Source: Limnohabitans sp. (GTDB taxonomy: Bacteria; Pseudomonadota; Gammaproteobacteria; Burkholderiales; Burkholderiaceae_C). From it: a stretch of DNA of 64,000 nucleotides. Shown here in pieces: positions 9,131 to 16,981 of this stretch. The stretch covers positions 62,001 to 126,000 of the forward strand of contig NZ_JAFEIF010000041.1 of NCBI RefSeq assembly GCF_017848645.1. Direction: 5' to 3'. The notes beneath the pieces were generated by a model, which worked only from the letters and a program-made list of their open reading frames with translations, did not search any database and was not told the origin of the DNA. Within the stretch, counting starts at the first letter, position 1. Each line of letters opens with the position of its first letter. Position numbers and translations under genes: made by a program.

Positions 9131-10369
9131 TTATCGCACCGGATGTGCCTGTGCGGGGGCCAGAAAAGACAGGATTTCGTCGGCGCGGGCCTGCACATCT
9201 GCTTGACCCAAAGCCATCAGCGCCGCGATGAAATCCGGCTCGAACAGCAAGTAACTGGCGAGGGCCGCGCCACTGCCGCGCAGGGCGCCCAAGCCTTCCA
9301 GCACCCGAAGGATGGGCCGGGGCAGGGTGTGGGCGTGCTCTTGCGCCAAGGCGTCGAGCGAGGCACTGGGCTGCAGGGTCAGCACCCGAACCGGGCGCAA
9401 GGGCAGGTCCGCGCGCACCGCCTCGGGCAGGCTGTCCAGGGCCTGGTTGATGCGGGTGATCTGCTCGACATCGGCCTCCAGCGTGTCGTGGAACACGCTG
9501 GCCATGGCGTGGCCAGCGATCGTGCCCAGCGAGGGGCGTCCCGCAGCGCGGGTGGGTGCCGCCAGGCTGGCCCTCTGGGGTTGGCTCACCCCGATGGCCA
9601 AGATCCGGTCCGCTCCAAGGTGCACGGCCGAGGACAAGGGCGAGATCTGGCGCATCGAGCCGTCTCCGAAAAACTCCATGCCGCCGTCGACCCACAAAGG
9701 GGTGGACGGGAAAATGAAGGGGATGGCGCTCGACGCCATCAGGTGCTCGATGGTGATGGGCTGCTGCTCGGCGCGGCGGCCCGGGCGGCTCCAGGGGATC
9801 GGCTGGCCGTCGCGGGTTTGGCAAAACGTCCAATGAATGCCACTGGAATAACTCGATGCGGTGACGGCCAGCGCCTGCAGCACGCCGCTTTGCAGGGCGG
9901 TGTCGATCTTCTCGAGGGCAATCGCCTGGTGCAAGGTGTTGACCAAGGCCAAGCTGTCCATCGCGGCGGCATGGGCGCGGGCTGAGCGCAGCAAACCCAC
10001 TGCAGTGGCCCAACGGCTGAACTTGTCCAGTGGGGTTTGGGGCAGGCGGTAAACCGCTTCGGTGCGGATGTGGGTCCAAAAATGCGCCAGATCGTTCAGC
10101 CCGGCCAGGCCCTCCATGGCCTTGCTGGCCAGAAAAGTGGCGTTCAAGGCCCCGGCCGAGGTGCCTGCCAGCACCTGAAAAGGAAAAGCTTGCGCGGGCC
10201 CCGCTGTGCGGCTCAGCAGTTGGCCAATCGCCTGCAGCGCGCCTGCTTGGTAGGCGGTGCGTGCGCCGCCGCCCATCAGAACCAGCCCCAGCACGGGGTG
10301 TGGATGCGGCGAACCGAGCGGTGCAAGGCGTGACATTGGCGGGGTGGGCGTCAAGGGGTCAATGGGCAT
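9131..10369 (-). CDS. Patatin-like phospholipase family protein
   Basis: The protein has the patatin set: oxyanion-hole GGGARTAYQAG near the N-terminus, nucleophile elbow GTSAGALNA (GxSxG) and the catalytic DG dyad in LWVDGGMEF. The family hydrolyses acyl esters of phospholipids. The C-terminal half (about 150 residues) is less conserved and may contain a DUF3336-like extension. The track ORF extends far upstream only as an antisense shadow of the MFS gene. I take ATG 10369 (MPIDPLTP); ATG 10336 (MSRLAPLG) is also possible. No signal peptide is evident, so it is probably cytoplasmic. It is divergent from the MFS gene. Confidence 0.8.
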   Translation of the reverse strand: MPIDPLTPTPPMSRLAPLGSPHPHPVLGLVLMGGGARTAYQAGALQAIGQLLSRTAGPAQAFPFQVLAGTSAGALNATFLASKAMEGLAGLNDLAHFWTHIRTEAVYRLPQTPLDKFSRWATAVGLLRSARAHAAAMDSLALVNTLHQAIALEKIDTALQSGVLQALAVTASSYSSGIHWTFCQTRDGQPIPWSRPGRRAEQQPITIEHLMASSAIPFIFPSTPLWVDGGMEFFGDGSMRQISPLSSAVHLGADRILAIGVSQPQRASLAAPTRAAGRPSLGTIAGHAMASVFHDTLEADVEQITRINQALDSLPEAVRADLPLRPVRVLTLQPSASLDALAQEHAHTLPRPILRVLEGLGALRGSGAALASYLLFEPDFIAALMALGQADVQARADEILSFLAPAQAHPVR

Positions 10370-10435
10370 GTGAGCGTGAACAAAGGCTGCAAAGGCCGTG
10401 GGTGGTAGATTCAAACAATTCAACGGCATTGTTCC

Positions 10436-11659
10436 ATGACCCCACATTTGACCCCACGGCGCGAGCGCTGGCTGCTCCTTACGCTGGCCGGCATCCAGTT
10501 CACCCACATCCTCGATTTCATGATCATGATGCCGCTGGGGCCGCAGTTCACGGCCCTGTTCGGCATCAGCAACGCCCAGTTTGGGCTGTTGGTCTCGGCT
10601 TACACCTTGTCGGCGGGCTTTTCGGGTTTGATGGCGGCCACCTACATTGACCGTTTCAGTCGCAAGCAGCTGTTGCTCACCATGTACAGCCTGTTCGGGC
10701 TGGCCACCTTGGCTTGCGCCTTGGCGCCCGACTATGCGTGGTTGATGGTGGCGCGTGTGGCCGCAGGTTTGTTTGGCGGGGTCTTGTCGGCCCTGTCGCA
10801 GACCATCGTGGCCGATGTGATTCCTTTTGAGCGCCGGGGCCGCGCCATGAGTGTGGTGATGACCTCGTTTTCCGTGTCCACCGTGGCGGGCGTGCCGCTG
10901 GGCCTGTTTTTGGCAGCGCATTTCAACTGGCATGCGCCTTTTGTGGGCATCGCGGCGCTGGTGGGCCTGCTGGCGCTGGGGGCCTGGCAAACCTTGCCCC
11001 GGCTGGACGCGCACTTGCACCACCCCGAGCGGGTGAGTGTTTGGCGCGGGATCGGCCAGGTGCTGGCCGAGCCCAACCACCTCAAGGCGTTTGCCGTGTC
11101 GGGCCTGATGATGTTCGCAGCCTTCACGGTCATTCCTTACATCACCATTTACCTGCAGTCCAATGCGGGCATGCAAGCCTCTGAGGTGCCCTGGATCTAC
11201 CTGTGTGGCGGTGTGGCCACCTTGCTCACTGCGCGCTATTTTGGCCGCCTGACGGACCGGGTGGGCAAGGTCCGGATGTTCCAACGCCTGGCTTTGGCGG
11301 TGACCGTGCCCTTGATGGCCACCACCCTCTCGCAAGGCCTGCCCTTATGGGGTTTGCTGGCGATATCGACGCTGTTTTTTACCGTCATGAGTGGGCGCAT
11401 GATTCCCGGCATGGCAATGATTTCTTCGGCGGCCCTGCCCCGTTTGCGCGGCACCTTCATGACCCTGAACTCGGCCGTGCAGTCGGCCTCCATGGGCCTG
11501 GCCGCACTGGTGGCGGGGCTCATCATCGGGCGCGACGCGCAGGGGCAACTCACCTTGTATTGGGTGGCGGGCTTGTTGGGGGTGGTGGCCAGCTTGCTCA
11601 GCGTTTGGCTGGCCGGACATTTGCGCCTGCATGGGGCGCCTGCTCAAGTGGCGGGCTAG
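10436..11659 (+). CDS. MFS transporter (sugar or drug efflux type)
   Basis: The 407-residue protein has twelve predicted membrane helices with the MFS loop signature after helix 2 (ATYIDRFSRKQ) and a pseudo-repeat in the second half (GRLTDRVGKVRM). It resembles the AraJ/YdhP-type efflux branch of the major facilitator superfamily. The substrate is unknown. It starts 66 bases from the divergent patatin gene. It occupies the place just upstream of hpf where many proteobacteria carry rpoN. Confidence 0.85.
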   Translation: MTPHLTPRRERWLLLTLAGIQFTHILDFMIMMPLGPQFTALFGISNAQFGLLVSAYTLSAGFSGLMAATYIDRFSRKQLLLTMYSLFGLATLACALAPDYAWLMVARVAAGLFGGVLSALSQTIVADVIPFERRGRAMSVVMTSFSVSTVAGVPLGLFLAAHFNWHAPFVGIAALVGLLALGAWQTLPRLDAHLHHPERVSVWRGIGQVLAEPNHLKAFAVSGLMMFAAFTVIPYITIYLQSNAGMQASEVPWIYLCGGVATLLTARYFGRLTDRVGKVRMFQRLALAVTVPLMATTLSQGLPLWGLLAISTLFFTVMSGRMIPGMAMISSAALPRLRGTFMTLNSAVQSASMGLAALVAGLIIGRDAQGQLTLYWVAGLLGVVASLLSVWLAGHLRLHGAPAQVAG

Positions 11660-11906
11660 ATGGGGCAGTTGCCAGGGCGCGTCCTGAGCGGCAAGACAGC
11701 AGGGTCATAACCCTGTTGCAAATCGGACGATAGCACCGAAATGGGGCTTTGGGGGCAAAAGCAGCGGACTTTACAGGTTTAGTTTTAGGCGTATTGCTTT
11801 TCCATTTCGGGGCGCGCATAGTGGGGTTGAACCATCCCTCAAAGGTGGTTTCAGAGTCCCGCCCCGGCGGGGCTTTCCCTACCCTGAATCTATGGAGGCG
11901 ACGATT
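11660..11906 (+). other. Intergenic region upstream of hpf
   Basis: This 247-base region has no coding signal. It contains a perfect CAGGGT-CATA-ACCCTG hairpin (11700-11715) that may mark the end of the MFS transcript, an AT-richer stretch near 11770-11810 that may hold the hpf promoter, and a compact GCCCC-GGC-GGGGC hairpin (11861-11873). GGAGG at 11894-11898 is the hpf ribosome binding site. No clear sigma-54 (-24/-12) element was recognised. Confidence 0.35.
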
Positions 11907-12236
11907 ATGAATTTAACCATCAGCGGGCACCATTTGGAAGTGACCCCGGCTTTGCGCCAGTACGTCACGGGGAAACTTGATCGCATCACCCGGCATTTTG
12001 ACCAGGTGGTCGATGTGAAAGTGCTGCTGACCGTCGAAAAGCAGAAGGAAAAAGACAAGCGCCAACGCGCCGAATGCAACATCCACGTCAAAGGCAATGA
12101 CCTGTTTGCCGAAAGCGCCCATGAAGACCTGTACGCTGCGGTGGACGATCTGGTGGACAAACTCGATCGTCAGGTGGTCAAACACAAGGACCGCATCACC
12201 GACCACCACCACAGTGCGCCCAAGCGCATGATGTGA
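11907..12236 (+). CDS. hpf: Ribosome hibernation promoting factor (HPF/RaiA family)
   Basis: This short-form hibernation factor (109 residues) binds the 30S decoding region and promotes inactive ribosome dimers in stationary phase. It begins [20 protein letters not shown] and shows the family pattern of basic and hydrophobic residues through [17 protein letters not shown]. The ATG at 11907 is chosen because GGAGG ends eight bases upstream; the track start at 11892 precedes the Shine-Dalgarno. ptsN follows after a terminator-like hairpin, the usual betaproteobacterial order. Confidence 0.92.
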   Translation: MNLTISGHHLEVTPALRQYVTGKLDRITRHFDQVVDVKVLLTVEKQKEKDKRQRAECNIHVKGNDLFAESAHEDLYAAVDDLVDKLDRQVVKHKDRITDHHHSAPKRMM

Positions 12237-12258
12237 CCTCTCGACTTCTGTCCAGCCG

Positions 12259-12283
12259 AGGCCGCTGCAAGCGGCCTTTTTTT
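12259..12283 (+). terminator. Terminator between hpf and ptsN
   Basis: AGGCCGCT pairs with AGCGGCCT around a GCA loop, followed by a seven-T run. It should end hpf transcripts in part, giving hpf more mRNA than ptsN. Confidence 0.78.
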
Positions 12284-12380
12284 CGCGCCCTTGGCGCACA
12301 CCCTGGCCCGACTTCTCGCGACCCGGTCAGGCCAGGGACAAAGCCTGTTGGCGGATCGGGTGCATAATCCGGCCTCGACC

Positions 12381-12848
12381 ATGAACCGACTCTCATCCAT
12401 ATTGCCTGTTGCCCAAGTTCTTGTGGGGGTGGAAGCCACCAGCAAGAAACGCGCATTCGAAGAAGCCGGACTTCTCTTTGAGAATCTGCATGGCTTGTCG
12501 CGTGCCTTGGTCACCGACAGCCTGTTTGCTCGCGAGCGATTGGGCTCCACGGGCTTGGGCCACGGTGTGGCCATCCCGCACGGTCGCATCAAGGGCCTCA
12601 AAGCCCCGATGGCCGCCGTCTTTCAGCTGGCCCAGCCCATTGGTTTTGATGCGCCGGACGAGCAGCCTGTTAATTTGCTGATCTTTTTGCTGGTGCCCGA
12701 AGCGGCGACCCAAAAGCATCTGGAAATCCTGTCCGAGATCGCCGAGCTGCTCAGCGACACCGCTTTGCGCGAAAGCATCAAAAGCAGCACAGCCCAAGCG
12801 GGTCTGCACCAGTTGATTGCCCAATGGCAATCGGCCCAAACCGCCTGA
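12381..12848 (+). CDS. ptsN: PTS IIA-like nitrogen regulatory protein PtsN (EIIA-Ntr)
   Basis: This EIIA-Ntr protein (155 residues) is phosphorylated through the PTS-Ntr chain and regulates potassium and nitrogen functions. The phosphorylatable His is near residue 67 in [14 protein letters not shown]. The start is ATG 12381 (MNRLSSILP), where homologues begin; the 30 extra codons of the track ORF are not conserved in type. An ATAAT box lies 12 bases upstream of the ATG. hprK follows after 25 bases. A potassium transporter (kup) is encoded 11 kb away, but any link is speculation. Confidence 0.92.
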   Translation: MNRLSSILPVAQVLVGVEATSKKRAFEEAGLLFENLHGLSRALVTDSLFARERLGSTGLGHGVAIPHGRIKGLKAPMAAVFQLAQPIGFDAPDEQPVNLLIFLLVPEAATQKHLEILSEIAELLSDTALRESIKSSTAQAGLHQLIAQWQSAQTA

Positions 12849-12873
12849 CTCCCTTTTTCACAGCCTGCAGGCG

Positions 12874-13815
12874 ATGAAACCCTCCGTCATCAGTGCCGAT
12901 GTCCTTTTTGAGGACCACCGCCAACAACTCAGGTGGCAGTGGCAAGCGGGGCTGGGCGCTTCCGAGAGGCGCTTTGACGAGGTCGCTGTGCGCCAAGCCC
13001 GCTCTGGCGCTGACCTGGTGGGCTACCTCAATTACATCCATCCCTACCGCGTGCAGATTCTAGGGCCGCGCGAAGTCGCTTACCTCACGAATGGCACGCC
13101 GGACGACTGCTCGCGGCGCATTGCACGCATCGTGACGCTGGAGCCGCCGGTTCTGGTGCTGGCCGACGGCCAGACCGCGCCCGAGGCCTTGCTGGCCATG
13201 TGCGAGCGGGCGCAAATTCCGATGTTTGCCACCGAGCAGTCCTCTGCCTTCGTGATCGATGTGCTGCGTGCGTATTTGTCCAAACACTTTGCCGACCGCA
13301 CCACCATGCACGGCGTGTTCATGGACATTTTGGGCATGGGCGTGCTGATCACGGGTGAATCGGGTCTGGGCAAAAGCGAGCTGGGCCTGGAGTTGATCTC
13401 GCGTGGCAATGGCTTGGTGGCCGACGACGCGGTGGACCTGTACCGCATCAACCAGACCACCATCGAAGCGCGCTGCCCCGATTTGCTGCAAAACCTGCTG
13501 GAAGTGCGCGGCATTGGCCTTTTGGACATCCGCGCCATCTTTGGCGAGACGGCGGTGCGCCGCAAGATGCGGCTCAAACTCATCGTGCACCTGGTGCGCC
13601 GTGAAACATTGGAGCGCGATTACGAGCGCCTGCCCTCCGAGCCCTTGCGGCAAGACGTGCTGGGCATTCCGGTGCAAAAAGTGGTGATCCAGGTCATGGC
13701 CGGGCGCAACATCGCGGTGTTGGTGGAAGCGGCAGTGCGCAACACCATCTTGCAGATGCGCGGCATCGACACTTACCAGGATTTCATCGAGCGTCAGCGC
13801 CGCGCCATGGGCTGA
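12874..13815 (+). CDS. hprK: HPr kinase/phosphorylase
   Basis: The bifunctional enzyme phosphorylates and dephosphorylates the regulatory Ser of HPr. Walker A is [15 protein letters not shown] near residue 160, and the HprK signature [15 protein letters not shown] follows some 50 residues later. The length (313) fits the family. ATG 12874 is used because the N-terminal domain of homologues starts [15 protein letters not shown]-like; the track start lies inside ptsN. In betaproteobacteria hprK lies after ptsN and acts in an incomplete PTS with a regulatory role. Confidence 0.95.
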   Translation: MKPSVISADVLFEDHRQQLRWQWQAGLGASERRFDEVAVRQARSGADLVGYLNYIHPYRVQILGPREVAYLTNGTPDDCSRRIARIVTLEPPVLVLADGQTAPEALLAMCERAQIPMFATEQSSAFVIDVLRAYLSKHFADRTTMHGVFMDILGMGVLITGESGLGKSELGLELISRGNGLVADDAVDLYRINQTTIEARCPDLLQNLLEVRGIGLLDIRAIFGETAVRRKMRLKLIVHLVRRETLERDYERLPSEPLRQDVLGIPVQKVVIQVMAGRNIAVLVEAAVRNTILQMRGIDTYQDFIERQRRAMG

Positions 13816-13834
13816 GGGCGGGGCAAGCGCTTTG

Positions 13835-14266
13835 TCAGCGGGCGTTGCGGTGCGGGCAGGGTTTTTGCGTGCAGTGCGCGTAAAGACTCAGGGCATGGTC
13901 GGCGATCACAAAACCCTTGGCCTGAGCCACAGCCTGTTGGCGTGATTCAATTTCTGCGTCATAAAACTCTTCCACCCGGCCGCAGTCCAGACACACCATG
14001 TGGTCGTGGTGCTGGCCCTCGTTGAGTTCGTACACTGCTTTGCCACTTTCGAAGTGGTTGCGGCTGAGGATGCCCGCTTGCTCGAACTGGGTCAGCACCC
14101 GGTAAACGGTGGCCAGGCCGATGTCGGCATTGTCCTTGAGCAGATGACGGAACACGTCTTCGGCCGTCATGTGGCGCATCGAACCGCTTTGGAAAACCTC
14201 CAGGATTTTCAGGCGCGGCAAGGTGGCTTTGAGGCCGTTGTTTTTCAGTTCGTCGATCTGGCTCAT
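13835..14266 (-). CDS. fur: Ferric uptake regulator Fur
   Basis: Fur represses iron-uptake genes when loaded with Fe2+. The 143-residue protein has the winged-helix domain (residues 1-85, with [17 protein letters not shown] as recognition helix) and the metal-binding motif [11 protein letters not shown], ending in CTQKPCPHR. It is convergent with hprK (19-base gap) and divergent from bamE (85-base gap), a conserved betaproteobacterial arrangement. No clear Fur box was identified in the intergenic region. Confidence 0.95.
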   Translation of the reverse strand: MSQIDELKNNGLKATLPRLKILEVFQSGSMRHMTAEDVFRHLLKDNADIGLATVYRVLTQFEQAGILSRNHFESGKAVYELNEGQHHDHMVCLDCGRVEEFYDAEIESRQQAVAQAKGFVIADHALSLYAHCTQKPCPHRNAR

Positions 14267-14351
14267 GGGCTGTGAGGATGGGGTCGCCAGTGGCGGTCCT
14301 GCGGCAAGGCTGCCGCTACAATGACCTGATCATATCGGCACACCCTCAACC

Positions 14352-14915
14352 ATGACAGCTTCCCTGACTTTTCGTCTTACCGCCCAAGGCCTGGCAGCCC
14401 TCTTGCTGGGTGCGAGCCTGGCCGGTTGTGGCAACTTGTCCGGCTCCGTGAGCCGCGACACTTTCAAGCCCTTTGTGCCCGAGGTGGTGCAAGGCAATTT
14501 TGTCTCGAACGAGCAGCGCCAGGCCTTGCGTCCCGGCATGGCACGCGCCCAGGTGCGTGAAATCCTGGGCACGCCCTTGATCGCCAGTTTGTTCCATGCT
14601 GACCGTTGGGACTACGCCTTCAGCATCCAGCGTCAGGGCGTGGCCGCGCAAAACTTCAGGCTCACGGTTTACTTCAAGGGCGATGTGCTCGAACAAGTCG
14701 ACAGCGACGTTCTGCCCAGCGAGTCGGAGTTTGCCGGACGTCTGGTGCGGCCCCAGTCGGTGGGCAAACTGCCTCCCCTGCAAGCCAGTGAAGAAGAATT
14801 GAAGAAATTCACCCCGGCATCGACCCCTGCGGCCCGCGCCGAATCGACCTCAGCTGCCCCGGCGCCTGCGGCTTTGCCGCGCAGCTACCCACCTTTGGAG
14901 CCGGCCATCCGCTGA
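14352..14915 (+). CDS. bamE: Outer membrane protein assembly factor BamE (SmpA/OmlA lipoprotein)
   Basis: BamE is a small lipoprotein of the Bam complex that inserts beta-barrel proteins into the outer membrane. The N-terminal signal ends in a lipobox LAGC near residue 25. The conserved BamE core follows: RQALRPGMARAQVREILGTPL and DRWDYAFSI. At 187 residues it is longer than the E. coli protein because of an Ala/Pro-rich C-terminal tail. A TACAAT -10-like box lies at 14317-14322. dapB follows after 70 bases. Confidence 0.92.
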   Translation: MTASLTFRLTAQGLAALLLGASLAGCGNLSGSVSRDTFKPFVPEVVQGNFVSNEQRQALRPGMARAQVREILGTPLIASLFHADRWDYAFSIQRQGVAAQNFRLTVYFKGDVLEQVDSDVLPSESEFAGRLVRPQSVGKLPPLQASEEELKKFTPASTPAARAESTSAAPAPAALPRSYPPLEPAIR

Positions 14916-14985
14916 ACATCCCGTGCTGGATGTCTCCTGACGTGATCCCAACGGCCGAGCCCTCAACATTTTGCCCATTCAAGAC

Positions 14986-15801
14986 ATGACCTCATCCCAC
15001 TTCTTGCCCATCACCGTCGCCGGCGCATCCGGCCGCATGGGGCACATGCTGATCGAAGCCATCTTGGCCACCGACGACTGCCGCCTCGCGGGTGCGCTGG
15101 ACATCGCGGCCAGCCCGGCGCTGGGGCAAGACGCGGGAGCGGCGATGGGCCGAGTGACGGGCACCACCGTCACCGCCGACTTGCGCGCAGGCCTGCAAGG
15201 CGCATCCTGCCTGATCGATTTCACCCGCCCAGAAGGCACGCTCGCCCACCTCCAGGTCTGCCGCGAACTGGGCGTCAAGGCGGTCATTGGCACCACGGGT
15301 TTCACCGATGCGCAAAAAGCCGAGATCGCCGAGATCGCCCGGGACATCGCCATCGTCATGGCCCCGAACATGAGTGTGGGCGTCAACGTCACCTTGAAAT
15401 TGCTGCAAATGGCCGCGCAAGCCATGTCCACGGGTTACGACATCGAGATCATCGAAGCCCACCACCGCCACAAGGTGGACGCGCCCTCGGGCACCGCCCT
15501 CAAGATGGGTGAAGTCATCGCCGAGGCGATTGGCCGCGACTTGAAAGACTGCGCCGTGTACGAGCGTTATGGCCACACTGGCGAGCGCGATCCGTCCACC
15601 ATCGGTTTTTCGACCATTCGCGGCGGCGACATTGTGGGCGACCACACGGTGCTGTTTGCAGGGATCGGCGAGCGCATCGAGGTCACGCACAAATCTTCCA
15701 GCCGGTCGACCTATGCACAAGGGAGTTTGCGGGCCGTGCGCTTTTTGGCCACTCAGCCGCGTGGCCTGTTTGACATGTTCGACGTGCTGAACCTGCGCTG
15801 A
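14986..15801 (+). CDS. dapB: 4-hydroxy-tetrahydrodipicolinate reductase
   Basis: DapB reduces hydroxytetrahydrodipicolinate with NAD(P)H in lysine and diaminopimelate synthesis. It shows the N-terminal nucleotide-binding GASGRMG, the catalytic/substrate motif [16 protein letters not shown] and a C-terminal FDMFDVLNL. The start is ATG 14986 (271 residues); the track start is an upstream in-frame TTG. A nine-C tract and exbB follow. Confidence 0.95.
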   Translation: MTSSHFLPITVAGASGRMGHMLIEAILATDDCRLAGALDIAASPALGQDAGAAMGRVTGTTVTADLRAGLQGASCLIDFTRPEGTLAHLQVCRELGVKAVIGTTGFTDAQKAEIAEIARDIAIVMAPNMSVGVNVTLKLLQMAAQAMSTGYDIEIIEAHHRHKVDAPSGTALKMGEVIAEAIGRDLKDCAVYERYGHTGERDPSTIGFSTIRGGDIVGDHTVLFAGIGERIEVTHKSSSRSTYAQGSLRAVRFLATQPRGLFDMFDVLNLR

Positions 15802-15805
15802 CGCG

Positions 15806-15814
15806 CCCCCCCCC
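15806..15814 (+). repeat. C9 homopolymer between dapB and exbB
   Basis: Nine consecutive C residues lie 5 bases after the dapB stop and 15 bases before the exbB ATG. A tract of this length can vary in length by slippage, or be miscounted in sequencing. It does not lie in a coding frame. Confidence 0.5.
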
Positions 15815-15829
15815 ACCCGAAAGCCGCCC

Positions 15830-16474
15830 ATGAGCCTGAACGACTTCCTGCTGCACAGCGATGTCGTCAGCCGCGTGCTGGCGCTCATGCTGCTGGCCTT
15901 GTCGGTGAGCAGCTGGGTGGTGATCGCCTGGAAATGGCGTTTGCTCTCGCGTGTCACGCAAGACGTGCCGCGCAGCGTGGCCGCTTTTTGGCAAGCCGCG
16001 GGCTTTGACGATGCCCGCCAGCGCGTGGCCCAGTTTGACCGCGAAGCCTGTGTGCTGCCCTTGCTCGATGCCACCTTGCTGCCCTTGGGCGGCACTTTGG
16101 CCTCGGCGGGCCAGCGCCACCACCAACTCACCCGTGTGCTGCGCGAGGCCATGCAATCGGTGCTGCGCCGCTTGCAATGGGGGCAGGTGCTGCTGGCCAC
16201 GGCCGGCTCCACATCGCCCTTTATTGGTTTGCTGGGCACGGTTTGGGGTATTTTTAATGCCTTGAGTGGCATGGCCGAGGGTGGCCCCATTCGCATCGAA
16301 CAAATTGCCGGGCCTGTGGGCGAAGCCCTGGTCATGACCGCTGCCGGTCTGGCGGTGGCGATTCCGGCGGTGCTGGGCTACAACCTGCTGGGGCGGCGTA
16401 TTGGCCAGATCGAGGCTGAGCTCGAAGGCTTTGCCCACGATCTGCGCGCCTTGCTCGCCGGCCCCCGGGACTGA
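15830..16474 (+). CDS. exbB: MotA/TolQ/ExbB proton channel family protein
   Basis: This inner-membrane proton channel subunit powers TonB- or Tol-dependent transport. Three membrane helices are visible: residues about 15-35, and two in the C-terminal half around GSTSPFIGLLGTVWGIFNAL and VMTAAGLAVAIPAVLGYN. The GLLGTVWGI motif is diagnostic of the TolQ/ExbB family. It is followed after 6 bases by exbD. ExbB or TolQ cannot be separated by motif alone; position between dapB and exbD without tolA/tolB favours ExbB. Confidence 0.86.
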   Translation: MSLNDFLLHSDVVSRVLALMLLALSVSSWVVIAWKWRLLSRVTQDVPRSVAAFWQAAGFDDARQRVAQFDREACVLPLLDATLLPLGGTLASAGQRHHQLTRVLREAMQSVLRRLQWGQVLLATAGSTSPFIGLLGTVWGIFNALSGMAEGGPIRIEQIAGPVGEALVMTAAGLAVAIPAVLGYNLLGRRIGQIEAELEGFAHDLRALLAGPRD

Positions 16475-16480
16475 GCGGTC

Positions 16481-16900
16481 ATGGCTTTTGGACGCCTGCC
16501 CAGCCGCCCAGCCGAAGCGCCCATGAGCGAGATCAACGTCACACCCCTGGTGGACGTGATGCTGGTGTTGCTGGTCATCTTCATCCTGACCGCCCCCCTG
16601 ATGACCAGCGCCATTCGCCTGGACCTGCCCCAAAGCGAAGGCGGGGAATCGGGTGCCGCCCCCCAGGCCGTGGTTCTGGTGGTCGATGCGCAAGGCCGCT
16701 GGTTCCTGAACGACCAACCGATGGCCGAAAACGCCTTGCGCGAGCAACTGACCCAAGCTGCCCGCCGCAACCCGCTGACCGAGCTGGAGCTGCGTGCCGA
16801 TGCCTCTGTGCCCTATGGCCGGGTGGTCGAAGCCATGGGCTTGGCCCAAAAAGCCGGTTTGAGCCGAATCGGCTTTGTGGCCGAGGTGGTTTCGCCCTGA
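16481..16900 (+). CDS. exbD: ExbD/TolR family biopolymer transporter
   Basis: The 139-residue partner of ExbB has a short basic N-terminus, one membrane helix with the essential Asp in NVTPLVDVMLVLLVIFILTAP, and a periplasmic domain. It transmits proton-motive energy to TonB-like proteins; a TonB-like protein is encoded at 28711. exbB and exbD form a tight pair. Confidence 0.87.
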   Translation: MAFGRLPSRPAEAPMSEINVTPLVDVMLVLLVIFILTAPLMTSAIRLDLPQSEGGESGAAPQAVVLVVDAQGRWFLNDQPMAENALREQLTQAARRNPLTELELRADASVPYGRVVEAMGLAQKAGLSRIGFVAEVVSP

Positions 16901-16967
16901 AGTCGCCCCCCGTCCGAGCGGCTGTGGCCTTGCCGCGCCTTCGCCAGGCCAGGGCCCGCCCAGCCCC

Positions 16968-16973
16968 TACAAT
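16968..16973 (+). promoter_or_regulatory. Putative -10 element of leuS
   Basis: TACAAT matches the sigma-70 -10 consensus in five of six positions and lies only 8 bases before the leuS ATG, which would give a leaderless or very short-leader transcript. No good -35 was found at the normal distance. Confidence 0.3.
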
Positions 16974-16981
16974 TTAGCCCT

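Noticed and set aside
10370-11335. N-terminal extension of the patatin ORF in the track
   Set aside because: It is antisense to the MFS gene, and the patatin homology begins only after 10369.
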